Shown: positions 1-8,138, counted from the first letter of the stretch. The stretch is DNA of 14,436 nucleotides from Collybiopsis luxurians FD-317 M1 (GCA_000827265.1 KN834958.1:1-14436); one strand, 5' to 3'. A program made the numbers and translations. The notes: generated by a model from the sequence alone, not told the origin.

Positions 1-2
1 GA

Positions 3-164
3 GCCTGCAGCCTAAGTATATGATTTTTGAGTGGGAACCAAGACTGTCCAGTAGAGCCTCCTTATCCCTATTCATTTCACCATGAGGGATGTGCAACTGT
101 TGTTGCGTCCCCTGCAGTTCCCATTGTGCCAGTGGTCTTTGCCCATCTGGATACTGCTAGATAG
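3..164 (+). pseudogene. possible C-terminal fragment of an unknown gene
   Basis: One plus-strand frame reads through the left edge of the window to a TAG at 162-164 with a single TGA at 21-23. The translated part is rich in Pro, Val, Tyr and His (for example CPVEPPYPYSFHHEG, then AVPIVPVVFAHLD), with no domain I recognise. The frame is short, so it may be chance. It is listed because it shows the same near-open, TGA-interrupted reading seen in the clearer gene remnants further right. The 5' part would lie outside the window. Confidence 0.2.
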
Positions 165-780
165 TTCACATGAGCATGTTCAACAACTTACATTTAGCAG
201 TATCACCATTATTTGCCTCCCACTGGTACAGAATGATATATTGGGATCTTTATCTGTACAACATAACCCACAGGCCAGATTGAGACAAACTGTCCCATCT
301 TGTCTCATACCATTGTTCAGACTGTCTCACATGAGCAGCAACTGAGTACAAAATGCACACATAAATCCTGAACATCAATTGACAAAATAGAAACCCTCAA
401 TGCAAAGAAAAGAACAAGACACCAGATGACCTCGAATACAGAATTCTGTCCTTTGTCTCTAGTTGTGCATATTTGCCCTCCTCGTCAATCTCATTCTTCA
501 CAAGCCTTTGCCCTGCCCAGCCTCCTTATGACATTATTCACATGCTTCAAATTGACAAGCGCCATAAGGATGTGGTGTACATTCCAACACTGGACATTTA
601 CACCTTTTTCATGTGCTCAGGTGCAAGTATAAACCGTGGGTGGAAGAATGCATCGGGCATCATGCGGATGGCGATAGATCCGAATGCAACAGAGTGGAAC
701 GAGCGGCTGTAATGCAGACAGGTTTGAGGAAAGTATGAGGTCGGAGGAGATAAGCAGGACAAGATCGGCTTGGCCGATGA
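165..780. other. no gene recognised
   Basis: Both strands were read. Short open frames exist (for example 473-712 on the plus strand), but none has recognisable motifs, a convincing intron or a supporting neighbour. From about 640 the base composition becomes clearly richer in CpG than the rest of the window. Confidence 0.4.
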
Positions 781-1095
781 CGCCGACATGGACTGCGCCA
801 AAGAAAGCGACCCTCCTTCCCACATTTAGTCAATCTCCCATTGACGTCAAGCAGATTAAATGCAACCCTTTACGTCTACTTCCGAGGAAACGAGCAAACT
901 TCAAGGAAGTCCAACGAATCTTTGACGCTCGAAGCTCGGTTATATTGCCATGCATCTGGCCGCGGACCGACTCGACAGCCTGTCAATGCCAGCGCTGGCC
1001 CGATAGTGGGCCAGACGCTGCCGTGTCCATATACTGTATCCGTAGATTTCGGGGAGATAAGTAGTGGACAAATTTTTGAGGCCGTGGTAAACTGA
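781..1095 (+). CDS. unassigned open frame in a CpG-rich block
   Basis: The frame is open for 104 codons, from just after a TGA at 778-780 to TGA at 1093-1095. It has no ATG in frame near its left end, so if coding it would be an exon or a fragment. The product would be basic at its N-terminus (RRHGLRQRKR) and then contains a Ser/Thr-rich stretch with alternating hydrophobic residues (NATLYVYFRGN, YTVSVDFGEI) that could form beta strands. No family is recognised. An overlapping minus-strand frame (876-1196) is about equally long, so the coding strand is undecided. Codon composition differs from the AT-rich NLR gene downstream because the block is CpG-rich. Confidence 0.2.
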   Translation, partial: RRHGLRQRKRPSFPHLVNLPLTSSRLNATLYVYFRGNEQTSRKSNESLTLEARLYCHASGRGPTRQPVNASAGPIVGQTLPCPYTVSVDFGEISSGQIFEAVVN

Positions 1096-1184
1096 GATCG
1101 GGCATCACACGCAAAATGCAAACGCACTGACAGCTCATTGCGCATTCTGGATGCAACGTGGTGGAAGGAAGGTCGAAGATCAAC

Positions 1185-1256
1185 TACAGCTAACAACGAA
1201 ATTGCAGCAATGTTTCGTAAAAACGCACCTTAGTGATCTTGTTTACAGTAAACAAA
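1185..1256 (+). repeat. left terminal inverted repeat of the MITE
   Basis: Starts TA-CAGCTAACAACG and pairs with 1480-1551. The five differences from the right arm are all substitutions, which points to a fairly recent insertion. Confidence 0.85.
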
Positions 1257-1479
1257 AATTATGAGATATGCTCCACCATTACTCAACACTTCGTTTGTTT
1301 AAAAGGATTCATCGAAGCTCTTCGAGGTATAAATTATGTGTACTTATGTTCCATTATGTGTACATATAGCTTTTACAATACTACATTGAGAGTCAAGAAA
1401 GAATAGCATGATATCACCAAAATCCTACCCATTCAGGATCCTTGGGGCCTCGCCGCGCTGTGGAGCAAATGTCATCATC

Positions 1480-1551
1480 TTTGTTTACTATAAACAAGAT
1501 CACTGAGGTGCGTTTTTTTGAAACATTGCTACAATTTCGTTGTTAGCTGTA
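1480..1551 (-). repeat. right terminal inverted repeat of the MITE
   Basis: Reverse complement of the left arm (67 of 72 identical) ending CGTTGTTAGCTG-TA. The inner edge is the palindrome-like TTGTTTACTATAAACAA. Confidence 0.85.
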
Positions 1552-1676
1552 AGCAACGGGTGCTAACAATGTGATCAAAAACGTGGTCGAAGAAAAGAAT
1601 GGTACGATCATACCGGATTAATATTATGCATAGAATCAATCGATAAGGATGGTCACCGGATCCTTCGGAGAGCGAA

Positions 1677-1684
1677 TATATAAG
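1677..1684 (+). promoter_or_regulatory. candidate TATA box of the NLR-like gene
   Basis: TATATAAG lies 35 nt before the first downstream ATG (1719) and about 128 nt before the start that best joins the NLR reading frame (1805). It is about 125 bp downstream of the MITE end. No transcription data are available, so the assignment rests on motif and position only. Confidence 0.4.
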
Positions 1685-1741
1685 AAGGCGAACGAGACTG
1701 CTGTTGTAGGATCCGCTCATGAGTGATTCACAGCCTATTCA

Positions 1742-1790
1742 GTATGTTAATTGTTTTCCTTGTGAATTATAATTTCTCATTGTATTGCAG
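1742..1790 (+). other. candidate leader intron, 49 nt
   Basis: GTATGT donor and TTGCAG acceptor, 49 nt long, the same length as two introns inside the NLR coding region. If the first ATG (1719) were used with this intron, the frame would stop at a TGA at 1813-1815, so it more likely lies in the 5' leader with a short upstream frame. Confidence 0.4.
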
Positions 1791-2135
1791 AAACTCAGTC
1801 GTCTATGGAAGGTGATAATAATTGTGGTGATTAAAGACTAGTCCTCTGATGATCATATATGATTAGCATGTTTGCAAATACTTCTCGTTTTTCCATACAT
1901 GGAGGAACATTCATTGTTACTTGTTAGTTATACACTCTCACTCATTGGCTCTGGCCTTTGGCAGCGAAAGATGAAAGAGAAAAGATTCAAAAGTGGCTAA
2001 ATGCTCCTAATTGCGCCACAAACTTTCAGACTGCAGATGATAAAAGAACCGAGGGTACTGGTCAATGGATCCTTGATCATTCTGAATACAAGAAGTGGAA
2101 GCAAAGCCCAGGTTTGCTTTGGATCCAGGGAAAAG

Positions 2136-2184
2136 GTATGGGAGAATGTACATAGCACAGTAGGTTGCTGACAACTCATCGAAG
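2136..2184 (+). other. intron inside the Walker A codons, 49 nt
   Basis: GTATGG donor, a CTGAC branch-like motif at 2168-2172 and a GAAG acceptor. Removing it joins GGA-AAA-G to CT-GGA-TCC-GGC-AAG-ACC, which restores the P-loop GKAGSGKT in phase. That is strong support for splicing. Confidence 0.9.
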
Positions 2185-2209
2185 CTGGATCCGGCAAGAC
2201 CATTTTAAT

Positions 2210-2258
2210 GTGAGTTTTATGATGAAATTTGAAAGCATTGAACTAATTCCTGTGCTAG
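2210..2258 (+). other. intron just after Walker A, 49 nt
   Basis: GTGAGT donor and GCTAG acceptor. Its removal joins the P-loop exon (ending TIL plus two bases) in phase to the frame beginning TTIIGDLKKG. The intervening exon 2185-2209 is only 25 nt, a micro-exon carrying most of the P-loop. Confidence 0.85.
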
Positions 2259-2807
2259 CACTACAATTATTGGAGACCTTAAGAAAGGAGCCCCAGACAA
2301 TGTCTGGTATCACTACTTTGATTCTCGTGATAATACAGGACAAAAGTCTACATTTCGTGGCTTCCTCTTATCTCTTCTGGATTGGACTGGTGCCAATAGC
2401 ACAAGCATTCATCCTGTGTTGCAAGAATTGTTTGACCAATGCAATAGGCAAGGCCTCACTGGATCTCCGCCTACTGTAAAAGCCTTGGAGAATGCATTGA
2501 AAGAAGTCTTTCAGACTATTAGTGGGGGATATATGGTTTTAGATGCCATGGATGAATGTAGTGAACCTTTCAAGGTTGTGCAGTAGCTTAAAAATCTGCC
2601 TAAGCAATTTTGCATTTTTGTTATGAGCCGCTATAGGTCAGAAAGGAAAATCGCAGGGAGATCCTTTGAAATTTCATTGGATAGTGGAGGTGCCAAAGTT
2701 GATGAGGATATTGGGATATATCTGGATCAAAAAATGGAAAAATATAGTTTTACAGGAAATTTGAGGAATGAAGTCATGAAGACTTTAAAGGGAAAAGCGC
2801 AGAGACA

Positions 2808-2865
2808 GTAAGTTGTCAAGAATATAGTACATGATTACTCTTGTTTCTAAAGCATATGTGTACAG
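2808..2865 (+). other. intron before the FRWVDCQL motif, 58 nt
   Basis: GTAAGT donor and GTACAG acceptor. Splicing joins AGA-CA to A-TTC-CGC-TGG, giving QFRWVDCQL, the conserved strand after the NACHT core in fungal NLRs. Confidence 0.85.
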
Positions 2866-3695
2866 ATTCCGCTGGGTGGATTGTCAGCTAAGGGCACTTG
2901 AACATTGTGGAAGCTTTGGCAGATTTGCCTGAAGATTTGGAGCAAACTTATAATCAAGCAATGGAGCGAACTATGAAGAAAAGAAGCGGAAAAAATGCTC
3001 ATCATCTTTTTTTGTGGCTTCTATATTCATTCGAGCCACCGAATGTCAGACATATTTCACAGATTTTAACAGCAAATCTGGAGAAGAGCTGTGTGGAAGA
3101 AGCTAATGAAATGAATATTAATATTCATTCAATCATTGATTCCACTCTAGTGACAGTTGATACACATTTTGTTGTACAGGTGGCGCATGCATCTGTGAAA
3201 GAGTTCTTGATTATTCAATACAATTCATCTCACGCTGCCGGATTAGTTGAGATTAATGAACTTCTGGCTCATGAAAAGATTGCCCAAATATGCATAATAT
3301 ATTTGATGCAAGATATTGTTGTTAAAACATCTAGGTGGTTTCCCTTCAATTTCTTACAGAATTATGCTTTGAAAAACTGGCTGATACATGCAAAACTTGT
3401 TGAAGCAAAAGATCAGAGTTCCCTTCATCTTAAAATAGTAGAATTTGCTACAAGTGGAATACTATCTTTTCAGAAATGGTTTCAAAATGATTGGTTTATC
3501 AAGCACAATGAAGAGAGTAATCAACCCCCAATTTTCCATTTGATAAGTAACGGGTTGCTGACAGCAAGTCAGGAAATGGTCAGTCTCTGCAGTGTGAGTG
3601 ATTTGAAGGCAGCACTCTATGCTGCAGCAAAATATAACCATCCAACCATTGCTCACAAGGTACTCAGTTGTGGGTTTGATATCAATATGGAGATC

Positions 3696-4976
3696 AGTAG
3701 ATATGGGAATGCCCTTCAAGTTGCTGCTGTCAATGCAAGGAACAGCATGATTGAACTTTTACTTGAAAAAGGAGCTGATGTGAATGCTCAAGGTGGTGAA
3801 TATGGTAATGCCCTTCTGGCTGCTGTATGTAAGAACAATGGGAGCACAATTAACCTGTTACTGCAAAAGGAGCAAATGTCAATGCTCAGTGTGGTAAATA
3901 TGGCAATGCCCTTCAGGCTGCTGCTGCTTACCGAAATGAAGCCATAGTCAAACTTTTACTTGAAAGAGGGGTTGATATCAATGCCCAAGGTGATGAACAT
4001 GATAATGCCCTTTTGGCTGCTGTAATTCACAATGATAAGGTCATAGTTAACCTTTTACTTGAGAAAGGAGCAAAAGTTAATGCTCAGAGTGGTAAATATG
4101 GCAATGCCCTTCAGGCTGCTGCCGCTTACCAAAATGAGACCAGTGTCAGACTTTTACTTGACAGAGGAGCTAAGGTCAATGCTCAGGGTGGTGAATATGG
4201 TAATGCCCTTTTGGCTGCCATAATTAATAATAATAAGGTCATAGTTCACCTGTTACTTGAGAGAGGAGCAAATGTCAATGCTCAGTGCGGCAAATATGGC
4301 AATGCCCTTCAGGCTGCTGCTGCTTACCAAAATGAGACCAATGTCAAACTTGTACTTGATAGAGGAGCTGATGTCAATGCTCAAGGTGGTAAAGATGGCA
4401 ATGCCATTCTGGCTGCTGTATTTTGGAACAATGAGAATATAGTTAACCTGTTACTGCAAAAAGGAGCAAATGTCAATGCTCAGTGTGGTAAATACAGTAA
4501 TGCCCTTCAGGCTGCTGTTGTTTACCAAAAAGAGTCCATGGTGAGACTTTTACTTGAAAGAGGGGCTAATGTCAATGCTCAAGGTGGTGAATATGGCAAT
4601 GCCCTTCTGGCTGCTGTATTTAGGAACAATGAGAGCATAGTTAACCTGTTACTGCAAAAAGGAGCAAATGTCAATGCTCAGTGTGGTAAATACAGTAATG
4701 CCCTTCAGGCTGCTGTTGTTTACCAACAAGAGTCCATGGTGAAACTTTTACTTGAAAGAGGTGCTGATGTCAATGCTAAGGGTGGCAAATATGGCCATGC
4801 CCTTCAAGCTGCTGCAACTAATATGAATGAGATTATATTGAATCTTTTACTTAATAATGGAGCAAATGTCAATGCTCAGGGTGGTAAATATGGTAATGCC
4901 CTTCAGGCTGCTGCTGTATTCAAAAATGAAGCCATGGTGAAGGTTTTACTTGAAAGAGGGGCTGACATCAATGCCT
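3696..4976 (+). repeat. 198-bp higher-order ankyrin tandem array
   Basis: The codons for the KYGNALQ-type turn recur at 3893, 4091, 4289, 4487, 4685 and 4883, exactly 198 bp apart. The preceding copy at 3696 is 197 bp away because of the single-A deletion at 3865-3868. Each 198-bp unit is a pair of 33-residue ankyrin repeats: one of type GKYGNALQAAA..VKLLLERGA and one of type GGEYGNALLAAV..IVNLLLQKGA. Copies beginning near 4439 and 4637 are identical for almost 90 bp and then differ by single bases. Such homogeneity indicates recent unequal exchange or gene conversion. Confidence 0.95.
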
Positions 4977-5048
4977 AGGGTGGTGAATATGGCAGTAAAA
5001 TGAGGCCACAGTGAAGCTTACTTGAGAGAGGATCTGATGTCAATGCTT

Positions 5049-5259
5049 AAGTTGTAGCCATATTGAAATGATGTAAATGTGTAATAGTTCTTTTTGTTGT
5101 TACTGTCATTGTTGTGATAGCTTAAAATATGTAGGAGTTTATGTATATCCTCGACCACATAGGACAGTTGAGTGTAAATCCATACAAGTATCTGAAATAG
5201 GTAGTAAAATATCTATGCAAATATTGATGATTGATGCCCCGTTGACCATGCATTAACTA
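5049..5259 (+). other. 3' flank of the NLR-like gene, no gene seen
   Basis: After the last ankyrin remnant (SDVNA then TAA, about 5036-5050) the sequence is AT-rich with T-rich runs around 5088-5100, compatible with a 3' untranslated region. No open frame with recognisable content was found. It ends where the antisense gene remnant has its stop codon. Confidence 0.4.
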
Positions 5260-5445
5260 TTATTTAAGTTCACCAGAATGCTTCAAGCGCAGGAGCGCAA
5301 CAGTAAGTATACTGCAAAGAATGGGGTATGTGTCACTGTTCACTATATAGTTCTCAGGCTTTCCACTCGGTGGCCAGAGCTGGGCCTGCTTGTTAGGCAA
5401 CTCTCAATTCTTCCCAGTTGGCAAGATCTTGGCAACTCCGGAGGG

Positions 5446-5469
5446 TTGGACTTGGACTTGGACTTGGAC
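5446..5469 (+). repeat. hexanucleotide microsatellite (TTGGAC)4
   Basis: Four perfect TTGGAC copies. On the minus strand it encodes alternating Val-Gln in the open frame of the antisense remnant, so the repeat probably expanded inside a coding sequence. Confidence 0.9.
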
Positions 5470-5796
5470 TATTCAGCTTGGTGGTTTGTTTAATATAAGA
5501 ATTGTCCTGATACCAACTAGGAACCTAGGGTCCTCCTGGAAATCTGAATTTTTGATTTCAGGTAGGCCATTCATGAGAATGGACAAGAATGAAGGAGGGA
5601 AGTTCAAAGCAGCTACAGGTGGTTCCTCTTAAGTCTCATTAGTAATATCTCCCACCTTGTTGAAGTAAGAGCCGATGCCGGTTGTTTCAGTCTCGGCACC
5701 TCATTTACTATACTCCGCGCCACATCCTTAATGTATTGCCCAAAGGTTCTTCCTATCTATTTGATATCTGCCTCTATATATACATGGTACATAGAG

Positions 5797-5852
5797 CTGA
5801 ATAGAAGAATCATTTGACACCACCCAAATTCACTCAGTACAAAATTACTTAC
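5797..5852 (-). other. candidate intron of the antisense remnant, 56 nt
   Basis: On the minus strand it starts GTAAGTAATT and ends TTCTATTCAG. Flanking frames are coding-like, but the join is off by one base. This suggests a small indel or a slightly different acceptor. Confidence 0.4.
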
Positions 5853-6195
5853 CTATCAACCTTAATTTTGACACATTCTTTTTCAAAGCTCTTCAAGTTC
5901 CCCAAGATCCCTGAATTGCATTTCCATAATTGAATATTGAATGTTGAGCCAACAAGAGTTTGTCTGCATCCGCAAGGCATTGGTTAAGCCGAAGCAGCTC
6001 TGCCTTAGGATTAACTCCCTCTTGTCAAAGACTTACCGGCTCAGTCCATAAGTTGAAGTTCCAGTTGCCTGATAGTTCCTTGGCCTTGAAAGAACTTTGG
6101 GTCCATTTCCATCCAGTCATTCATGAGTTGACCATACCCCTGGCATCAGATCTCCAAAAAAGTTGAATCAGATGGAATCATTAATGAGCTGTTAG

Positions 6196-7608
6196 CACAG
6201 TAGTAGTGCTGATATAAATGCTCAGGGTGGGTATTATGGCCATGCCCTTCAGGCTGCAGCAGCAGAGGGAAACGAGGCCATGGTGAATATTTTACTTCAA
6301 AATGGAGCTAATGTTCAGGTTTGGGGTGAGATTTATGGGAATGCTCTTTGTGCTGCTGTATCAAAAGGAAATGAGGTAATAGTAGATATTTTATTGAAGA
6401 ATAAAGCAGATGCCAATGCTCAGAATGGCCATCATGGTAGTGCCATTGTGGTTGCCATAGTCAATCAAAATGAGGCCATGGTAAATCTTTTGCTTCAAAA
6501 TGGAGCAGATCCCAATACTCTTGATGGCCCATATGGAAATGTTATTTTGGCTGCAGCAACTAAGGGAAATAGAGCCATAGTTAATGCTTTATTAAACAAG
6601 GGAGCTGATCCTAATGCACACAGAGGCCAATACAGCAATATCCTTCTGACTGCAATAGCCAAGGAAAACAAACCTATAGTGAATTTGTTACTTGGAACAG
6701 GAGTCAATCCCAATATACAGGGCGGGCACTATGGTAATGCCCTTTCAGCTGCTATAGCAATTGGAAATGAAGACATAGTGAATGTTTTACTTGAAAAAGG
6801 AGCTAATCCCAATGCACAGGGTGGGCACTATGGTAATCCCCTTTTGGCTGTTATAGCAATTGGAGATGGTGCCATAGTGAATATTGTACTGGAAAAAGGA
6901 GCGGATCCCAATACACAGGGGGGACAATATAGGCTTGTCCTTTCAGCTACTGTAGTTAAGGGAAATGAAGCTATAGTAAAACTCTTACTTGAAAAGGGAG
7001 CTAATGCCAATGCACAGGGTGGCCATGCTCTTTTCAATGCTGTAAATAATAAAAATGAAACTATGGTAAACCTCTTACTTGACAAAGGAGCCGATCCCAG
7101 TACACTGGTTGGCCAAAACAGCAATGATCTTTCAAATGCTGTTCCTAAACAAAATGAGGCAATAGTAAATCTTTTACTAAAAGAAGGAGCTGATCCCAAT
7201 GCATGCAGTGTCCTTTCAGTTGCTGTAGCCAAAGGAAATAAGGCAATATCAAACCTTTTACTTGACCAAGGAGCTTATCCCGATCTGCCCTTTGGTGCCA
7301 GCCAATATAGCAATCTCTTTTTGTCTGCTGTAGCCAGAGGAGACTCTGCTATAGTGGATGTTTTACTTCAAGTAGCTGCAGACCTCAATGTATATGGTGG
7401 TCAATATGAACATGCTCTTTTGGCTGTTGTAGCTAAGGGAGATGAGGCCATGGTAAATTTGTTACTTGAACAAGGAGCTAATCCCAATGCAGAGGGTGGA
7501 CAGTATGGCAATGTCCTTTCAGCTGCTGTAGGAGCTAGGAGCAATGATTTTGTACAAAGAGACTGGCACTATGAAGTTACATGGTTATATACAAGGGACT
7601 TGGGATGA
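6196..7608 (+). CDS. headless ankyrin-repeat open frame (470 codons)
   Basis: The frame is open from 6196 (after TAG at 6193-6195) to TGA at 7606-7608. Its first in-frame ATG is at 6280, inside an ankyrin repeat. About 13 full repeats and a partial one are visible, with consensus GADPNAQGGHYGNALSAAV..GNEAIVNLLLEK split over 33 residues. One repeat lacks about 3 residues (QGGHALFNAV, near 7015), another lacks about 5 (NACSVLSVAV, near 7200), and one carries an insertion (PFGASQYSN, near 7290). Repeats 6 and 7 (6721-6900) are very similar at DNA level. The C-terminus after 7530 loses the ankyrin pattern. No NACHT or other domain precedes it. It is probably the 3' part of an NLR or ankyrin gene cut by the DNA at 5.05-6.2 kb, or a terminal exon whose upstream exons are lost. 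Splicing from the left array is possible but unsupported. Confidence 0.75.
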   Translation, partial: HSSSADINAQGGYYGHALQAAAAEGNEAMVNILLQNGANVQVWGEIYGNALCAAVSKGNEVIVDILLKNKADANAQNGHHGSAIVVAIVNQNEAMVNLLLQNGADPNTLDGPYGNVILAAATKGNRAIVNALLNKGADPNAHRGQYSNILLTAIAKENKPIVNLLLGTGVNPNIQGGHYGNALSAAIAIGNEDIVNVLLEKGANPNAQGGHYGNPLLAVIAIGDGAIVNIVLEKGADPNTQGGQYRLVLSATVVKGNEAIVKLLLEKGANANAQGGHALFNAVNNKNETMVNLLLDKGADPSTLVGQNSNDLSNAVPKQNEAIVNLLLKEGADPNACSVLSVAVAKGNKAISNLLLDQGAYPDLPFGASQYSNLFLSAVARGDSAIVDVLLQVAADLNVYGGQYEHALLAVVAKGDEAMVNLLLEQGANPNAEGGQYGNVLSAAVGARSNDFVQRDWHYEVTWLYTRDLG

Positions 7609-7721
7609 CAAGTCCAGATAATAATTATGCACTTCTAATGGCCATAGGGTTGCTTTTGGTACCCCCAGGCATGCCGCACCCATACTATACCATCCAGCCC
7701 TCGCCAAAATAGGTAGCAGGC

Positions 7722-7801
7722 CTAGCCTTACCCTTCCCTTCCCGCTCCGGCCCTTCCCAGTTTGGTGATTAGCTCTAGCCCTGCCCTCCCCTTTCCGCTT
7801 T
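7722..7801. repeat. pyrimidine-rich direct repeat, 53-bp spacing
   Basis: CTAGCC followed by a C/T-rich run ending TTCCCGCT occurs at 7722-7747. It recurs as CTAGCC ... TTTCCGCT at 7775-7800. The plus strand is nearly all pyrimidine in both copies. It is probably a decayed repeat; no gene is implied. Confidence 0.6.
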
Positions 7802-7885
7802 TGGATTTGCCGATCCTCCATCCTATCAGCTATCAAATAATTTTCAATACTGTTCCTGGATCACTCAGATCAGCTCTCATATTCC

Positions 7886-7915
7886 CGATGCCGGATATTC
7901 CCAATACCGGCATCG
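7886..7915. repeat. inverted repeat able to form a hairpin
   Basis: CGATGCCGG (7886-7894) pairs perfectly with CCGGCATCG (7907-7915). Pairing extends inward through TATT/AATA with one bulged base. It lies at the left end of the tandem duplication. Confidence 0.75.
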
Positions 7916-8138
7916 TAAGAAAACATATATTTGTCATAGAAGAACCTACGTATGTTGTTTTTGGAAACACATCACTCCAAAACACTTGGGTCGGTGATCA
8001 TAAATGCTAGGACCGGTGATCATAATGCCAATACTGGCATCATGTCGTTGAAAAAAAAAATATATATTGACAGGGAAAACATACGTATATTGTTTTTGGA
8101 ACTACATTGCGCCAAAACACTAGGGCCAGTGATAATGC
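7901..8138. repeat. degenerate tandem duplication of about 110-127 bp
   Basis: Copy one starts CCAATACCGGCATC (7901) and copy two CCAATACTGGCATC (8028). Both then contain an A-rich stretch, TACGTAT(G/A)TTGTTTTTGGAA, a CCAAAACACT block and a (T/C)(C/G)(G/A)GTGAT(C)A motif in the same order. CGGTGATCATA is also repeated at 7992-8002 and 8014-8024. ATGCCAATACTGGCAT (8025-8040) is a short palindrome at the copy junction. Confidence 0.7.

Larger units (their letters stand above)
1185..1551. mobile_element. Tc1/mariner-like MITE (non-autonomous DNA transposon)
   Basis: The 72-nt arm at 1185-1256 matches the reverse complement of 1480-1551 with five mismatches and no gap. Both outer ends are TA followed inward by CAGCTAACAACG, which fits the TA target duplication and CAG-type terminus of Tc1/mariner elements (established family knowledge). 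The element without TA is 363 bp. Its roughly 220-bp core has no transposase frame, so it must have moved using an enzyme encoded elsewhere. Each arm ends internally in a near-perfect 17-nt palindrome (1239-1255 and 1481-1497), a possible transposase-binding or cruciform site. The core also holds an 11-bp direct repeat, ATTATGTGTAC, at 1333-1343 and 1353-1363. The element sits just upstream of the promoter region of the NLR-like gene. Confidence 0.85.
1805..5048 (+). pseudogene. NACHT-ankyrin NLR-like gene, recently broken
   Basis: This is a fungal NLR-like signalling NTPase: N-terminal linker, NACHT ATPase, winged-helix-like region and ankyrin sensor domain. The proposed start ATG-GAA-G (1805-1811) splices by a 153-nt intron to 1965, giving MEAKDEREKIQKWLN. 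Later exons are 1965-2135, 2185-2209, 2259-2807 and from 2866. The family motif EGTGQW precedes Walker A, GKAGSGKT (about residues 58-65), assembled across the 2136-2184 intron. Walker B is VLDAMDEC (about residues 161-168), followed by FVMSR. FRWVDCQL and then LADLPEDLEQTY follow, and HASVKEFL is the usual motif before the ankyrins. Ankyrin repeats run from about 3600. The lesions are TAG at 2584-2586 in an otherwise open frame, a 1-nt frame change near 2909, one A missing from the run at 3865-3868, TAG at 4976-4978, and a small deletion after it. Ligand, partner and effector domain cannot be read from the sequence. Confidence 0.9.
5260..6178 (-). pseudogene. decayed antisense gene of unknown function between the ankyrin arrays
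   Basis: Reading leftwards, coding-like frames follow one another. The first contains MTGWKWTQSSFKAKELSGNW (from 6120), then AELLRLNQCLADADKLLLAQ and FNYGNAIQGSWGT. A GTAAGT...TTCAG intron candidate follows at 5797-5852. The next frame has IGRTFGQYIKDVARSIVNEV and LTSTRWEILLMRLK. The last has ALNFPPSFLSILMNGLPEIK, four Val-Gln pairs and a terminal TAA at 5262-5260. Internal stops are TGA at 6123, 6027, 5895, 5475 and 5406 and TAG at 5759 (first base, minus strand). One frame change falls near 5632, and a second is needed around the intron. Trp-rich, helix-prone segments look real, but the family is not recognised with certainty. A transposon-associated gene is my best guess. The 5' end is not defined. 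Confidence 0.6.

Noticed and set aside
3696..4976. CRISPR-like or satellite array, because of regular 198-bp spacing
   Set aside because: The repeats encode the ankyrin consensus in one frame and lack spacer-repeat structure.
5278..5632. Plus-strand frames around the TTGGAC repeat
   Set aside because: The minus strand gives a longer continuous frame interrupted only by TGA and ending in TAA, and includes the repeat as Val-Gln; the plus-strand frames are shadows.
6495..7232. Minus-strand open frames opposite the second ankyrin array (6495-6713, 6828-7232)
   Set aside because: They mirror the periodic ankyrin codons and show repeated copies of one antisense pattern; the plus strand carries the clear ankyrin consensus.
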